Assembly: GCA_029237735.1 (NCBI GenBank)
Contig: JAQZBU010000027.1
Location: forward strand, 33,344-97,343
Length of the DNA stretch: 64,000 bases
DNA from: Ramlibacter sp.
GTDB lineage: Bacteria > Pseudomonadota > Gammaproteobacteria > Burkholderiales > Burkholderiaceae_C
Direction of reading: 5' to 3'
Shown: in pieces, positions 56,505 to 64,000 of the stretch
Numbering within the stretch: position 1 is the stretch's first letter
Layout of the letters: each line of letters opens with the position of its first letter
Translations under genes and position numbers: made by a program
Notes under the pieces: generated by a model
The model's database searches: none
What the model was told of the DNA's origin: nothing
Seen by the model: the letters and a program-made list of their open reading frames with translations, nothing else

Positions 56505-57045
56505 GCGGGTATGCTGGCGCGCGCTGCGTCGCGGCAGGCGGTACCCGGCAGCGGCTCATACTGTGGCGGTCTTCGCTTCGCTACGCCTTCGCGAAGCGTC
56601 TCGGCCTGGGGACGGCGCCGTACAACTCGCTTCGCGCCCTTCGGGCTCTACGCTCAGACAGGTACGGCGAGTCAGTTACGAAGCGCTGCGCGCCCGCCCC
56701 CAGGCCAAGCCGCTTCGCCGCCACAGAAATCGCCGCCGCCGGGTACCGCCCGCCGCGCCGCAGGAGTGTTGGTATTCCACCGGTGGCATGCCCACCCTGT
56801 TGGCTGCAAATTCGCGTGCGGGTGGGCCATGACGCGCAATCAGGCGATGCGCCTGCGATGAGTGGTTTTGCGCTCGGCGCGAAGCGCTTCGTCAACATTC
56901 TCATCTCGCCTGTTTGAACGAAGCGGCCTCAGGGCGCGCAGTGAGTTGCGAGATGCGAGCGCAAAACCACTCATCGCAGGTTTACCGGCGAAGCCGGACG
57001 CATCGGCGCGCGGCATGGCTCACCCGCACGCGGATTTGCATGCGA
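56505..57045. repeat. dispersed palindromic repeat, copy B (inverted relative to copy A)
   Basis: The gap 56473-57104 contains no gene. It carries the blocks of copy A in reverse complement, plus about 100 extra bases. Within it, positions 56852-56876 and 56956-56980 are a perfect 25-bp inverted repeat (arms begin CCTGCGATGAGTGG). A GGCGGTACCCGG block near 56538 is the inverse of one near 56742. No transposase is encoded. Confidence 0.85.
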
Positions 57046-57104
57046 GGTGCAGGCGTGTAAATCAAACTCAGCGCGGCACAAGCTCTCGACAAGCTCGCGT
57101 GATC

Positions 57105-58331
57105 TCACGCTCCCAGTTGCCCCCCCACCGCCTTCACCCGTGCCTTATGGATCATCTCCCCGATACGCGGGCCATCGAGTTGCCGCGCCTGGGCCTCGGC
57201 CGCGATCTCGTGCGTCGCCACTGACTGCGCGGCCTCCAGCGCGGCGAGCAGGCGCTGTCGCTGCGGATACGGCTTTTCTTCCAGACCCAACCGGCCGCGA
57301 GCGTCGCATTCGCAGGCCAGCAACACCTGGTCGAAACGCTGGGGCTTGCGGAACGCGTCGCAACGCTCCAGCAAGCGCACCAGCGCCGCGGCGCCGAATT
57401 CCTCGCTGCGATGGATGTTGCCGTGCTCGCGCGCGACGACGTCCGCGAGCTCGCGGCATTCGGTCGGCACGCGAAGGCGCTCGCACAGTTTTTTTAGCAG
57501 GCGTGCGCTGCGCTCCTCATGGCCGATATGTTTGGGCAGGATCTCGGCGGGCGTGGTGCCCTTGCCCAGGTCGTGCGTGAGGCAAGCGAAGCGCACCGGC
57601 AATGGCGCCTTCAAGCGTGCGCTCATGTCCATCACCATCATCAGGTGCACCCCGGTGTCAATCTCCGGGTGGTACTCGGCACGTTGCGGCACACCCCACA
57701 GGCGCTCCACCTCGGGCAGCAGCCGCGCCAGCGCGCCGCACTCGCGTAGCACCTCGAACATGCGGGAAGGCTTGTCTTCCATCAGACCGCGCGCGAGCTC
57801 CTGCCAGACACGCTCGGCCACGAGCGCATCGACCTCGCCGGCCTCCACCATCTCGCGCATCAGGGCTTGCGTCTCGGGCGCGAGGCTGAAGTCGGCGAAG
57901 CGCGCAGCGAAGCGCGCCACGCGCAGTATGCGCACCGGGTCTTCGCGGAAGGCGACAGTGACATGCCGCAGCACGCGCTTCTTCAGGTCGGCCTGGCCGC
58001 CGAAGGGATCCACGAGTTTTCCATGTTCGTCCTGCGCGATCGCGTTCATCGTCAGATCGCGGCGGGCCAGGTCCTGCTCGAGCGTGACGTTCGGCTCGGC
58101 ATGAAAAGCGAAGCCGTGGTAGCCACGCGCGGTCTTGCGCTCGGTTCGCGCCAGCGCGTACTCCTCGCGTGTCTGCGGGTGCAGGAACACGGGGAAGTCC
58201 TTACCCACCGGCAGGTAACCTCCGGCGATCATCTCCTGCGGCGTGGCGCCGACGACCACCCAGTCATGGTCGTTGACCGGCAGGCCGAGCAAGGCATCGC
58301 GCACCGCACCACCGACCCTATAGGTTTGCAT
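57105..58331 (-). CDS. cca: multifunctional CCA tRNA nucleotidyltransferase
   Basis: A 408-residue enzyme that adds or repairs the 3' CCA of tRNA. GGAVRD and the DHDWVVVGA catalytic aspartate motif open it, with ARTERK and the RRDLTMNAIA helix following; an HD domain (LTHDLGKG, about 245-255) gives the phosphatase/phosphodiesterase activity of the multifunctional class. I start at MQTYRVGGAV. Confidence 0.94.
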   Translation of the reverse strand: MQTYRVGGAVRDALLGLPVNDHDWVVVGATPQEMIAGGYLPVGKDFPVFLHPQTREEYALARTERKTARGYHGFAFHAEPNVTLEQDLARRDLTMNAIAQDEHGKLVDPFGGQADLKKRVLRHVTVAFREDPVRILRVARFAARFADFSLAPETQALMREMVEAGEVDALVAERVWQELARGLMEDKPSRMFEVLRECGALARLLPEVERLWGVPQRAEYHPEIDTGVHLMMVMDMSARLKAPLPVRFACLTHDLGKGTTPAEILPKHIGHEERSARLLKKLCERLRVPTECRELADVVAREHGNIHRSEEFGAAALVRLLERCDAFRKPQRFDQVLLACECDARGRLGLEEKPYPQRQRLLAALEAAQSVATHEIAAEAQARQLDGPRIGEMIHKARVKAVGGQLGA

Positions 58332-58388
58332 GGCGCCAGTGTACAAAGAGTGCAGACAGGGCCCTGCCGCGTAACCCGCGGGTCCCGT

Positions 58389-59054
58389 TCACTCGAAGGT
58401 CAGTGTCGTGCCGTCCGTGAGATTCATCGTCGCCTTGGCATTGAAGATAGTGCCGACGGCGTCGATACGGTAGCAGTCCTTCTCGAACTGGAAGCCGTCC
58501 ATGCCCGAATACACGAGGCAGGCCCATGCCGTCGTCGCCGTATCCGGTTCCAGCGACCAGCTCATCACAGTCTGTCCCAGCAGGGTACGGTTGCTGTCGC
58601 TTACGTAGGTGTCAGCACGTGTGTAGGGGCCGGAACTGCCGACGGAGGCGGCGGTAGGCAGTGAACCCTGGGGCGTGAAAATCGTGAGCCCCGAGTCGTC
58701 CATGCCGCCCACCAGTGTCACGGGTGCGAGCGTGAAGTACAGCGTCGAGCTTGCCACGGGGCCAGGCTGGCCATTGATCGCCACGGTGGAAGATTCGATC
58801 GCGCGGCGGTACGTCTGCGACAGAAACACCCCGTCGGTCGTAGGCGTGCTGGAGATCGACAGCTGGAACGACACGCCGTTATAGTTTGCGCGCAGGTTCG
58901 GGAAACTGATCCCCTTGGTCAGGGTGTTCGCGAATGCGGCATCGAGATTGAAGGCCGCCTCGGGGGGCGGCGGGGCCCCATCGCCACCTCCACCGCCACC
59001 GCAAGCCGACAGCAGCGCCGCCACCGCGACCGCGAGTACAACTTTCCTGTTCAT
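58389..59054 (-). CDS. lipoprotein of unknown function
   Basis: A 221-residue protein with lipobox LLSAC (Cys 18) followed by a Gly-rich linker (GGGGGGDG) and a beta-rich domain (VSFQLSISSTPTTDG, SSTLYFTLAPVTLVGG). A pair of cysteines lies near the C-terminus (WACLVYS, KDCYRID). GGAGA precedes the ATG. No family is recognised. Confidence 0.7.
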   Translation of the reverse strand: MNRKVVLAVAVAALLSACGGGGGGDGAPPPPEAAFNLDAAFANTLTKGISFPNLRANYNGVSFQLSISSTPTTDGVFLSQTYRRAIESSTVAINGQPGPVASSTLYFTLAPVTLVGGMDDSGLTIFTPQGSLPTAASVGSSGPYTRADTYVSDSNRTLLGQTVMSWSLEPDTATTAWACLVYSGMDGFQFEKDCYRIDAVGTIFNAKATMNLTDGTTLTFE

Positions 59055-59203
59055 GAAAAATCTCCGGTGTCGCGCACGAGCCGCGTGAGCGCAGGTCCCG
59101 CTGATTCCCAGGGGCCCGATGCCGGCCCTTCATTCAATCGTGATTCAACCCATGGATCGCACCTTGACCGTGCGCAATGAATTGCGCGCCGGCCCGGCCG
59201 GGC

Positions 59204-59887
59204 TCATCGCGAGGTGCGGTACGGTTCCTCGAAGTCGAGGAAGTCCTTCTCGGCCAGCGCCCCGTCGATCCAGGCCTTGACGCCCGGCAAGGCGCAGACG
59301 CGGCGGATGTAGTCCGTGATGTGGCCAGGCACGGGCAGCGCATAGTTCTTGATGCGCATGCACACGGGGGCGAAGTAGGCGTCGGCGATCGAAAACTCAC
59401 CAAAAAGCATGGGGCCCCTGTTCTGCTCTAGCAGTTCCGTCCACATGCCGATAAGGCGCTGCACGTCTGCACGCACGGCGGGCTTGTCTCGCCACGCGAG
59501 TGCGCCCACCTGCGGCAGGGATGCTTCGATGTTCATGGGGCAGTTGCCGCGCAGCGCGGTGAAGCCCGAGTGCATTTCAGCGCACACGCTGCGGGCGCGG
59601 GCGCGCGCCCTGGGGTCCTGCGGCCACAGCCGTTTCTCGGGGAATTTCTCGGCCAGGTATTCCGCGATGGCCAACGTGTCCCATACCGCGAAACCGTCAT
59701 CGACGAGCACGGGCACGCGGCCCACGGGCGTGAAAGCCCGGAGGGTTTCCTTGAATTTCGAATCCTGGTCGAACGAGTCGAAGCGGACCATCACCTCCTC
59801 GAAGGGGATGCCGGCCTGCTCGAGCAGGACCCAGGATCTCATGGACCAGGACGAATAGTTCTTGTTGCCGATCAGAAGCTTGAGCAT
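59204..59887 (-). CDS. glutathione S-transferase family protein
   Basis: A 227-residue GST. The N-terminal thioredoxin-like domain starts LKLLIGNKNYSSWSMRSW, with Ser as likely catalytic residue, and VPVLVDDG plus DTLAIAEYL forms the glutathione site; the C-terminal helical domain follows (FSIADAYFAPV). The NYSSWS start places it with the zeta/beta-like bacterial GSTs. It is 78 bases from the MgtC-like gene on the same strand. Confidence 0.92.
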   Translation of the reverse strand: MLKLLIGNKNYSSWSMRSWVLLEQAGIPFEEVMVRFDSFDQDSKFKETLRAFTPVGRVPVLVDDGFAVWDTLAIAEYLAEKFPEKRLWPQDPRARARARSVCAEMHSGFTALRGNCPMNIEASLPQVGALAWRDKPAVRADVQRLIGMWTELLEQNRGPMLFGEFSIADAYFAPVCMRIKNYALPVPGHITDYIRRVCALPGVKAWIDGALAEKDFLDFEEPYRTSR

Positions 59888-59965
59888 GGGGTGTCTCCAG
59901 AGGTGCCTGCGATGCTAACGGCAGGCTCCGAGGCGATTGATGCAAAAATCAGCGCGATTGATGCG

Positions 59966-60475
59966 CTAGGTGCCCGGCTCGCGGGGCGTGCCACGCCCGG
60001 CGATACGGCGGATGGGGCCTTCCAGTGCCAGCACCGCCAGTGCCAGCACCGTGCACAGCACACCCGTCATCTCGCGGCCCAGCCCGACGGCGATTCCGAT
60101 CGCGGCGGTGAGCCAGATGCCCGCGGCCGTGGTCAGCCCCCGCACCTGCTCGTCCCCACTGCCGGTAATCTTCAGGATGGTGCCCGCGCACAGGAAGCCC
60201 ACACCCGCCACCACGCCCTGGATCACGCGGCTCAGGTCGGCGGCGTCGGCGCCGGCCTGCAGGGGCACCAGCACGAACAGCGCGGAACCGATGGCCACCA
60301 GCATGTGCGTACGCACACCGGCTTCCTTGCCGTGGTACTCCCGCTGCAGGCCCAGCATGCCGCCGAGCAGGGCGGCGATGAGCAGGCGCATCACGACGCG
60401 GGTCAACGCCTCGATGTCCGGCAGGTCCGAGAACTCGGACACGACAGTGGCGCTGATCCGGTCCCAGGCGTTCAT
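59966..60475 (-). CDS. MgtC/SapB family membrane protein
   Basis: A 169-residue protein with several membrane helices and the conserved LLIAALLGGMLGLQREYHGKEAG block, GVGFLCAGTILK and LTTAAGIWLTAAIGIAVGLG. The soluble C-terminal domain of MgtC is absent, so it is the short SapB form. Members support growth at low Mg2+ or modulate ATP synthase. It lies 7 bases downstream of slt. Confidence 0.9.
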   Translation of the reverse strand: MNAWDRISATVVSEFSDLPDIEALTRVVMRLLIAALLGGMLGLQREYHGKEAGVRTHMLVAIGSALFVLVPLQAGADAADLSRVIQGVVAGVGFLCAGTILKITGSGDEQVRGLTTAAGIWLTAAIGIAVGLGREMTGVLCTVLALAVLALEGPIRRIAGRGTPREPGT

Positions 60476-60482
60476 GCGGGCT

Positions 60483-62474
60483 TCAGGGAAGTTCGCGATT
60501 CGGCTCGGGCTGAGCGGCGTCGCGCGGGCCGACCCGGCCCAGGCGCTCCTTCAGGGACTGCGGCTGGCCCGTGAGAATCGCGGCATAGACGGTCGTGTTG
60601 GAAAGCACCTTCTTCACATAATCGCGGGTTTCGTTGAAAGGGATGTTCTCGGCCCAGGCGGCGGCCTCGATGACAGGGCCGTTGCGCCAGCTGCGCGGCC
60701 GGCCCGGGCCCGCGTTGTACGCCGCGGCGGCCAGGGGCATCGAGCCGCTGAAATCGTCGAGCACGAGCTTCAGGTAACCCGTGCCAATGGCGATGTTGGT
60801 CTCGCGATCGTTAAGCTGGTCGGGGGTGAAGGAGGTCAAGCCTATCCTGCGCGCGGTCCAGCGCGCGGTGGCGGGCATCACCTGCATCAGGCCCGAAGCA
60901 CCGACGTGCGAGCGGGCATCCATGATGAAGCGGCTTTCCTGGCGAATCAGGCCGTACACATAGGCCGGGTCCAGGTTGATTTCGCGGCTGCGGCGGACGA
61001 CCGATTCGCGAAACGGCATCGGGAAGCGCTGCTCGGCATCGAATTCGGCCTTGGTGCGCTCGCTGGTGTTGATGCAGCGGTCCCAAACCTCGCGGTCGCA
61101 GGCGAACTGGGCGGCCGCCAGCAGTTCGCGCTCGGACATCCCGCCCGGCTTGGCCAGGTTGGTCGAGTAGTTCCATTCGCGAACGCCCTCGGGCCGCAGG
61201 CCCAGAGCGATCGCATAGAAAGCGCGGTTCAGGCCGGCGTTCAAGCGGGCGGCTTCCTTTTCCTCCGCCGTGAGCGGGGCGGGACGAGGCGGCACGGCGA
61301 TGGGATGCCCCAGTTCCTCCATCGCGAGCTGTTCGTAGAAGCCGCGCACGGATGCGAACGATTGCAGCAGCTTCTGGGCTTCCTCGCGCCGCGTGTCGCC
61401 ACCCTGAGCGAGCAGCGCACGCGCTTTCCAATACACCCAGGTCGAGTCGGACCGGAAATCCTCGCTCATCGCGTTGATGGCCTGCAGGACCATGGGCCAC
61501 TGCGTGCCCCTGGCAGCGCGCAGCGCCGCACGCGCCTTCCATGCGAGCATCTCGTCGGTCAGGTCGTTGTCGCGGCTCACCTGTGCGTAATGATCCAGCG
61601 CGTTGTTGCCCAGTCGCTGCGCGGTCTGCTTGCCCAGCACGCCCCAGACCCAGTTGCGCTCCTCGGGGGTGAGCTGTGGGCCCCACTTGCTATCGAGCTG
61701 GCTCGCGGCGTTGTCGGGGTCGGTCGCGGCCAGCTTGATCAGCGCGAGCACCATCATTTCCTTGCGGACCTTCGACGCCACGAAGACACGGCTGGTCAGG
61801 TAGCGGGCGGGGCTGCTGTTGAGCTCCTGGAGCTGCGGCAGCGATTCCGGTGCCACGATTTCCAAAGCCGCCGCCGCTGCCCGCGGGCGATTCGCCTCGA
61901 TAGCGAGGCGCGCCTTGCGCCAGGCATCGTTGGCGGTCATGCGCTTGGCGCCGGCCGTGTCGCCGATCAGCCGCGACGCCGCGAGCGTGCAGCCATCGTC
62001 GGCATCGCGCTGCGCGAACCAGTTGCGTCGTACCTCCTCGGACTGGGACGAAGGCGTGGCCGGGCCTTCGCGAACGTGGGCCACCAGCAACGCGTAACAA
62101 CGCACCTCGCGGTCGTCTTTCATGCGGTACTTGGGGTACTCGGCCTCGAAATTGGTCCAGTCGCGGCGCTGGCCCAGCAGCAGGAGCCAGTCGTTGCGCA
62201 GGCGATCTTCCTGGTAGGTGCCCGCGTAACGCGTGAAGAAGTCCTGCACTTCCTGCGCCCCGGCTGTATCGAGGCGGGCTTTCAGCTCCCAGTAGGCGGC
62301 CCATGGTTCCAGCACGTGGCCGCGCGCCAGGGGCAACAATTGGGCGAGTTTCTGGCGGTTGCCCTGACGGAAAGCCTGGTTCATTTCCAGGATGAGGTCG
62401 TCCCCCTTGGGTTGCGCCTGGGCAGCGCCGACGACCGATACCGCGATCAGTGTCAGAATTCTTAACAATCTCAT
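60483..62474 (-). CDS. slt: soluble lytic murein transglycosylase
   Basis: A 663-residue periplasmic enzyme with a signal peptide (1-20). A long alpha-superhelical U/L-domain (about 30-480) is followed by the SLT catalytic domain: E in RQESRF, then GLMQVMP and AAYNAGPGR. It cleaves the MurNAc-GlcNAc bond with 1,6-anhydro formation. Its start codon is only nine bases from the start of the divergent folate gene. Confidence 0.93.
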   Translation of the reverse strand: MRLLRILTLIAVSVVGAAQAQPKGDDLILEMNQAFRQGNRQKLAQLLPLARGHVLEPWAAYWELKARLDTAGAQEVQDFFTRYAGTYQEDRLRNDWLLLLGQRRDWTNFEAEYPKYRMKDDREVRCYALLVAHVREGPATPSSQSEEVRRNWFAQRDADDGCTLAASRLIGDTAGAKRMTANDAWRKARLAIEANRPRAAAAALEIVAPESLPQLQELNSSPARYLTSRVFVASKVRKEMMVLALIKLAATDPDNAASQLDSKWGPQLTPEERNWVWGVLGKQTAQRLGNNALDHYAQVSRDNDLTDEMLAWKARAALRAARGTQWPMVLQAINAMSEDFRSDSTWVYWKARALLAQGGDTRREEAQKLLQSFASVRGFYEQLAMEELGHPIAVPPRPAPLTAEEKEAARLNAGLNRAFYAIALGLRPEGVREWNYSTNLAKPGGMSERELLAAAQFACDREVWDRCINTSERTKAEFDAEQRFPMPFRESVVRRSREINLDPAYVYGLIRQESRFIMDARSHVGASGLMQVMPATARWTARRIGLTSFTPDQLNDRETNIAIGTGYLKLVLDDFSGSMPLAAAAYNAGPGRPRSWRNGPVIEAAAWAENIPFNETRDYVKKVLSNTTVYAAILTGQPQSLKERLGRVGPRDAAQPEPNRELP

Positions 62475-62483
62475 TGGGCGATT

Positions 62484-63080
62484 ATGGACAAGTCACAAGA
62501 AAAAAGGGCTTTGCGCAAGCTCCTTGTCGAAGAGCGGCTGAACATGCCTGACCGAATGCAGCGCTCAGACCTGCTCCAGCGCGTCATGCGCATCTGGCTT
62601 GTCAACCGCCCCGACATCGTCATCGGCGCGTACTGGCCGATCAAGGGCGAATTCGATCCCCTGCCGGCGCTGCATCGCTGGAAAGAAGACGGCGAATTGC
62701 TAGATGAGCCGCAACCGCGGCGGATCGGTTTGCCCGTGGTCGACAAACAACATAAGACGCTCAAGTTTCACGCATGGTTCCCCGGTTGTTACATGGAGGA
62801 GGATGCGTACGGCATTCCCAAGCCGAAGGACACCGAAGTCATCGTGCCAACTTTATTGTTCGTTCCGTGCGTGGGTTACGGGCCCGGGGGCTTTCGCCTT
62901 GGATACGGCGGGGGCTTCTACGACCGTACGCTGGCGACGCTGCAGCCCAAGCCCTACACCGTCGGACTGGGATTCAGCAACGGATTCATCGATGACCTCG
63001 AGCCGGAGCCGCACGACGTGTCTCTGGACGCGATCCTGAACGACAACGGCGTGGTGTGGCCGATCAACTCGACGGCATGA
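62484..63080 (+). CDS. 5-formyltetrahydrofolate cyclo-ligase
   Basis: A 198-residue enzyme converting 5-formyl-THF to 5,10-methenyl-THF. The nucleotide/folate motif GYGGGFYDRTL and the N-terminal KRALRKLL are typical. No ribosome site precedes the ATG; the first 20 residues contain the family start, so the ATG is kept. Its stop overlaps the ABC exporter start by four bases. Confidence 0.92.
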   Translation: MDKSQEKRALRKLLVEERLNMPDRMQRSDLLQRVMRIWLVNRPDIVIGAYWPIKGEFDPLPALHRWKEDGELLDEPQPRRIGLPVVDKQHKTLKFHAWFPGCYMEEDAYGIPKPKDTEVIVPTLLFVPCVGYGPGGFRLGYGGGFYDRTLATLQPKPYTVGLGFSNGFIDDLEPEPHDVSLDAILNDNGVVWPINSTA

Positions 63081-64000
63081 CGTTATATGGGCTGATCGGC
63101 AGGTTCCTCCAGCGCCACAGGGCTTCCTATGCGGCGTCGGGCGTGATGCTGGCCGGGATCGCGGTGCTCACCGTCTGGATTCCGCGGCAGATCGGCCAGC
63201 TGGTCGACGGCCTCGTGGCGCGAGAGTTGCACGGCCCGTTGCTGTTGCGCGAGCTGGCGTGGTTGGTGGCTGCGGGGGTTGTCGTCTATTTCCTGCGCGT
63301 CGGCTGGCGACTCAAGCTGTACGCGGCTGCGTACCGGCTCGGCGTCGAGCTGCGTGAGCGCCTGTACGCCCGCCTGTCGCTGCAGGGCGCGCATTTCTTC
63401 CAGGGTCGCCGTACCGGCGACTTGATGGCCCTGGGCACCAATGACATCGACGCGGTGGAGATGGCCGCGGGCGAGGCGATGCTCGCAGGCTTCGACGGCA
63501 CGCTGACGCTGGTGCTGGTGGTGGCGATGATGTCCTTGGGCGTGCATTGGCAGCTGGCCGCCTTCGCATTGCTGCCGTTTCCGTTGATGGCCCTGAGTTT
63601 CTGGTGGATCTCGCGCCATGTGCACGAGGCGTCCCGCCGTTCCCTCGACAGCTTCGGCGCGCTGAACGACCACGTGCAGGAAACGCTGTCGGGCGTGCGC
63701 ACCATCCGCGCGCTGGGCCTGCAGGCGCGCAGCGAGCGGCAATTTTCCACGCTCGCCGCCGCGGCATCGGGTGCGAGCTTCGACGCGCAGCGCTGGGAAG
63801 CCGCGTACGAGCCCGCGGTCGGTTTTACCCTGAGCGCCGCCACGGTGTTGACGCTGGGTTATGGCGGCTGGCTGGTGTGGCAGTCGCAACTCACCGTGGG
63901 CCAGCTCACCAGCTTCAGCCTGTACCTTGGCCAGCTGATCTGGCCGATGTTCGCGGCCGGCTGGGTGCTGTCGCTGCTGGAGCGCGGCAAGGCGGCCTGG
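63077..64000 (+). CDS. ABC exporter, membrane domain (partial)
   Basis: A 308-codon fragment cut by the window edge. It starts MTLYGLIGRFLQRHRASY and covers the six-helix transmembrane domain of a homo- or heterodimeric exporter (MdlA-like), with LRERLYARLSLQGAHFFQGRRTGDLMALGTNDID and the LNDHVQETLSGVRTIRALGLQ segment. The ATP-binding domain lies beyond the edge. The ATGA overlap couples it to the folate gene. Confidence 0.85.
   Translation, partial: MTLYGLIGRFLQRHRASYAASGVMLAGIAVLTVWIPRQIGQLVDGLVARELHGPLLLRELAWLVAAGVVVYFLRVGWRLKLYAAAYRLGVELRERLYARLSLQGAHFFQGRRTGDLMALGTNDIDAVEMAAGEAMLAGFDGTLTLVLVVAMMSLGVHWQLAAFALLPFPLMALSFWWISRHVHEASRRSLDSFGALNDHVQETLSGVRTIRALGLQARSERQFSTLAAAASGASFDAQRWEAAYEPAVGFTLSAATVLTLGYGGWLVWQSQLTVGQLTSFSLYLGQLIWPMFAAGWVLSLLERGKAAW

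Overview
The window is dense, GC-rich (roughly two thirds G+C by eye) bacterial chromosome with about 70 supported protein genes and no rRNA, tRNA, CRISPR array, prophage or transposase that I can see. Gene content (proteobacterial-type gshA, a second infA, DUF808, PA2778/PA2779, DbpA, RcnB-like proteins) points to a betaproteobacterium of the Burkholderiales, most likely Comamonadaceae; the family-level placement is inference.

Region 1 (1-24 kb) is ordinary core and envelope sequence: two c-type cytochromes, a ferredoxin, an acetyltransferase, DUF808, a methyltransferase, paired L,D-transpeptidases, a NUDIX enzyme, the PA2778/PA2779 pair, a feoA-feoB-Cys-rich gene set behind a Fur-like box, an HPF-like protein, a carboxylesterase, gshA, infA, three RcnB-like secreted proteins and several hydrolases. 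Two short secreted proteins, 4 kb apart, share a C-terminal ADRG ending.

Region 2 (24-57 kb) is the most interesting part. It is bracketed by two inverted copies of a complex, roughly 0.4-0.55 kb palindromic repeat (about 24031-24425 and 56505-57045). Between them, after isocitrate dehydrogenase and dbpA, lies a stress and low-oxygen type locus: a Crp-like regulator, an AMP/thymidine phosphorylase-like enzyme, a host-attachment family protein, BON and DUF6600 envelope proteins, a second FtsH, an HtrA-like protease, two CBS proteins, a flavodoxin, an HPF remnant, an RpoS-like sigma factor, a PAS histidine kinase, a LonC-like protease, a phosphoribosyltransferase, a CapA-like phosphatase, two related APH-fold proteins, a PRPP synthetase, a stand-alone GroEL, a universal stress protein and Lon. 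I found 15 FNR/Anr-type sites (TTGAT-N4-ATCAA and variants) in front of these genes. At most of them a TANNNT-like -10 element begins 35 nt from the first base of the site, which is the spacing of class II FNR activation (site centre near -41.5). The content resembles the low-oxygen-activated (lxa) locus described in Burkholderia cenocepacia. My reading is a coordinated programme of protein quality control, ribosome hibernation and nucleotide/PRPP salvage for oxygen limitation. The controlling FNR protein is probably encoded elsewhere, because the Crp-like protein here lacks the N-terminal cysteines.

Several genes in this locus are broken or unusual: the HtrA-like gene has a frameshift in its second PDZ domain, an HPF gene is fused out of frame to an unrelated small gene, and a histidine kinase is cut off inside its ATPase domain. 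ftsH and prs have predicted transcription starts at their start codons and no Shine-Dalgarno sequence.

Region 3 (57-64 kb) returns to housekeeping genes: cca, a lipoprotein, a glutathione S-transferase, MgtC-like protein, a lytic transglycosylase, 5-formyltetrahydrofolate cyclo-ligase and an ABC exporter cut by the window end.
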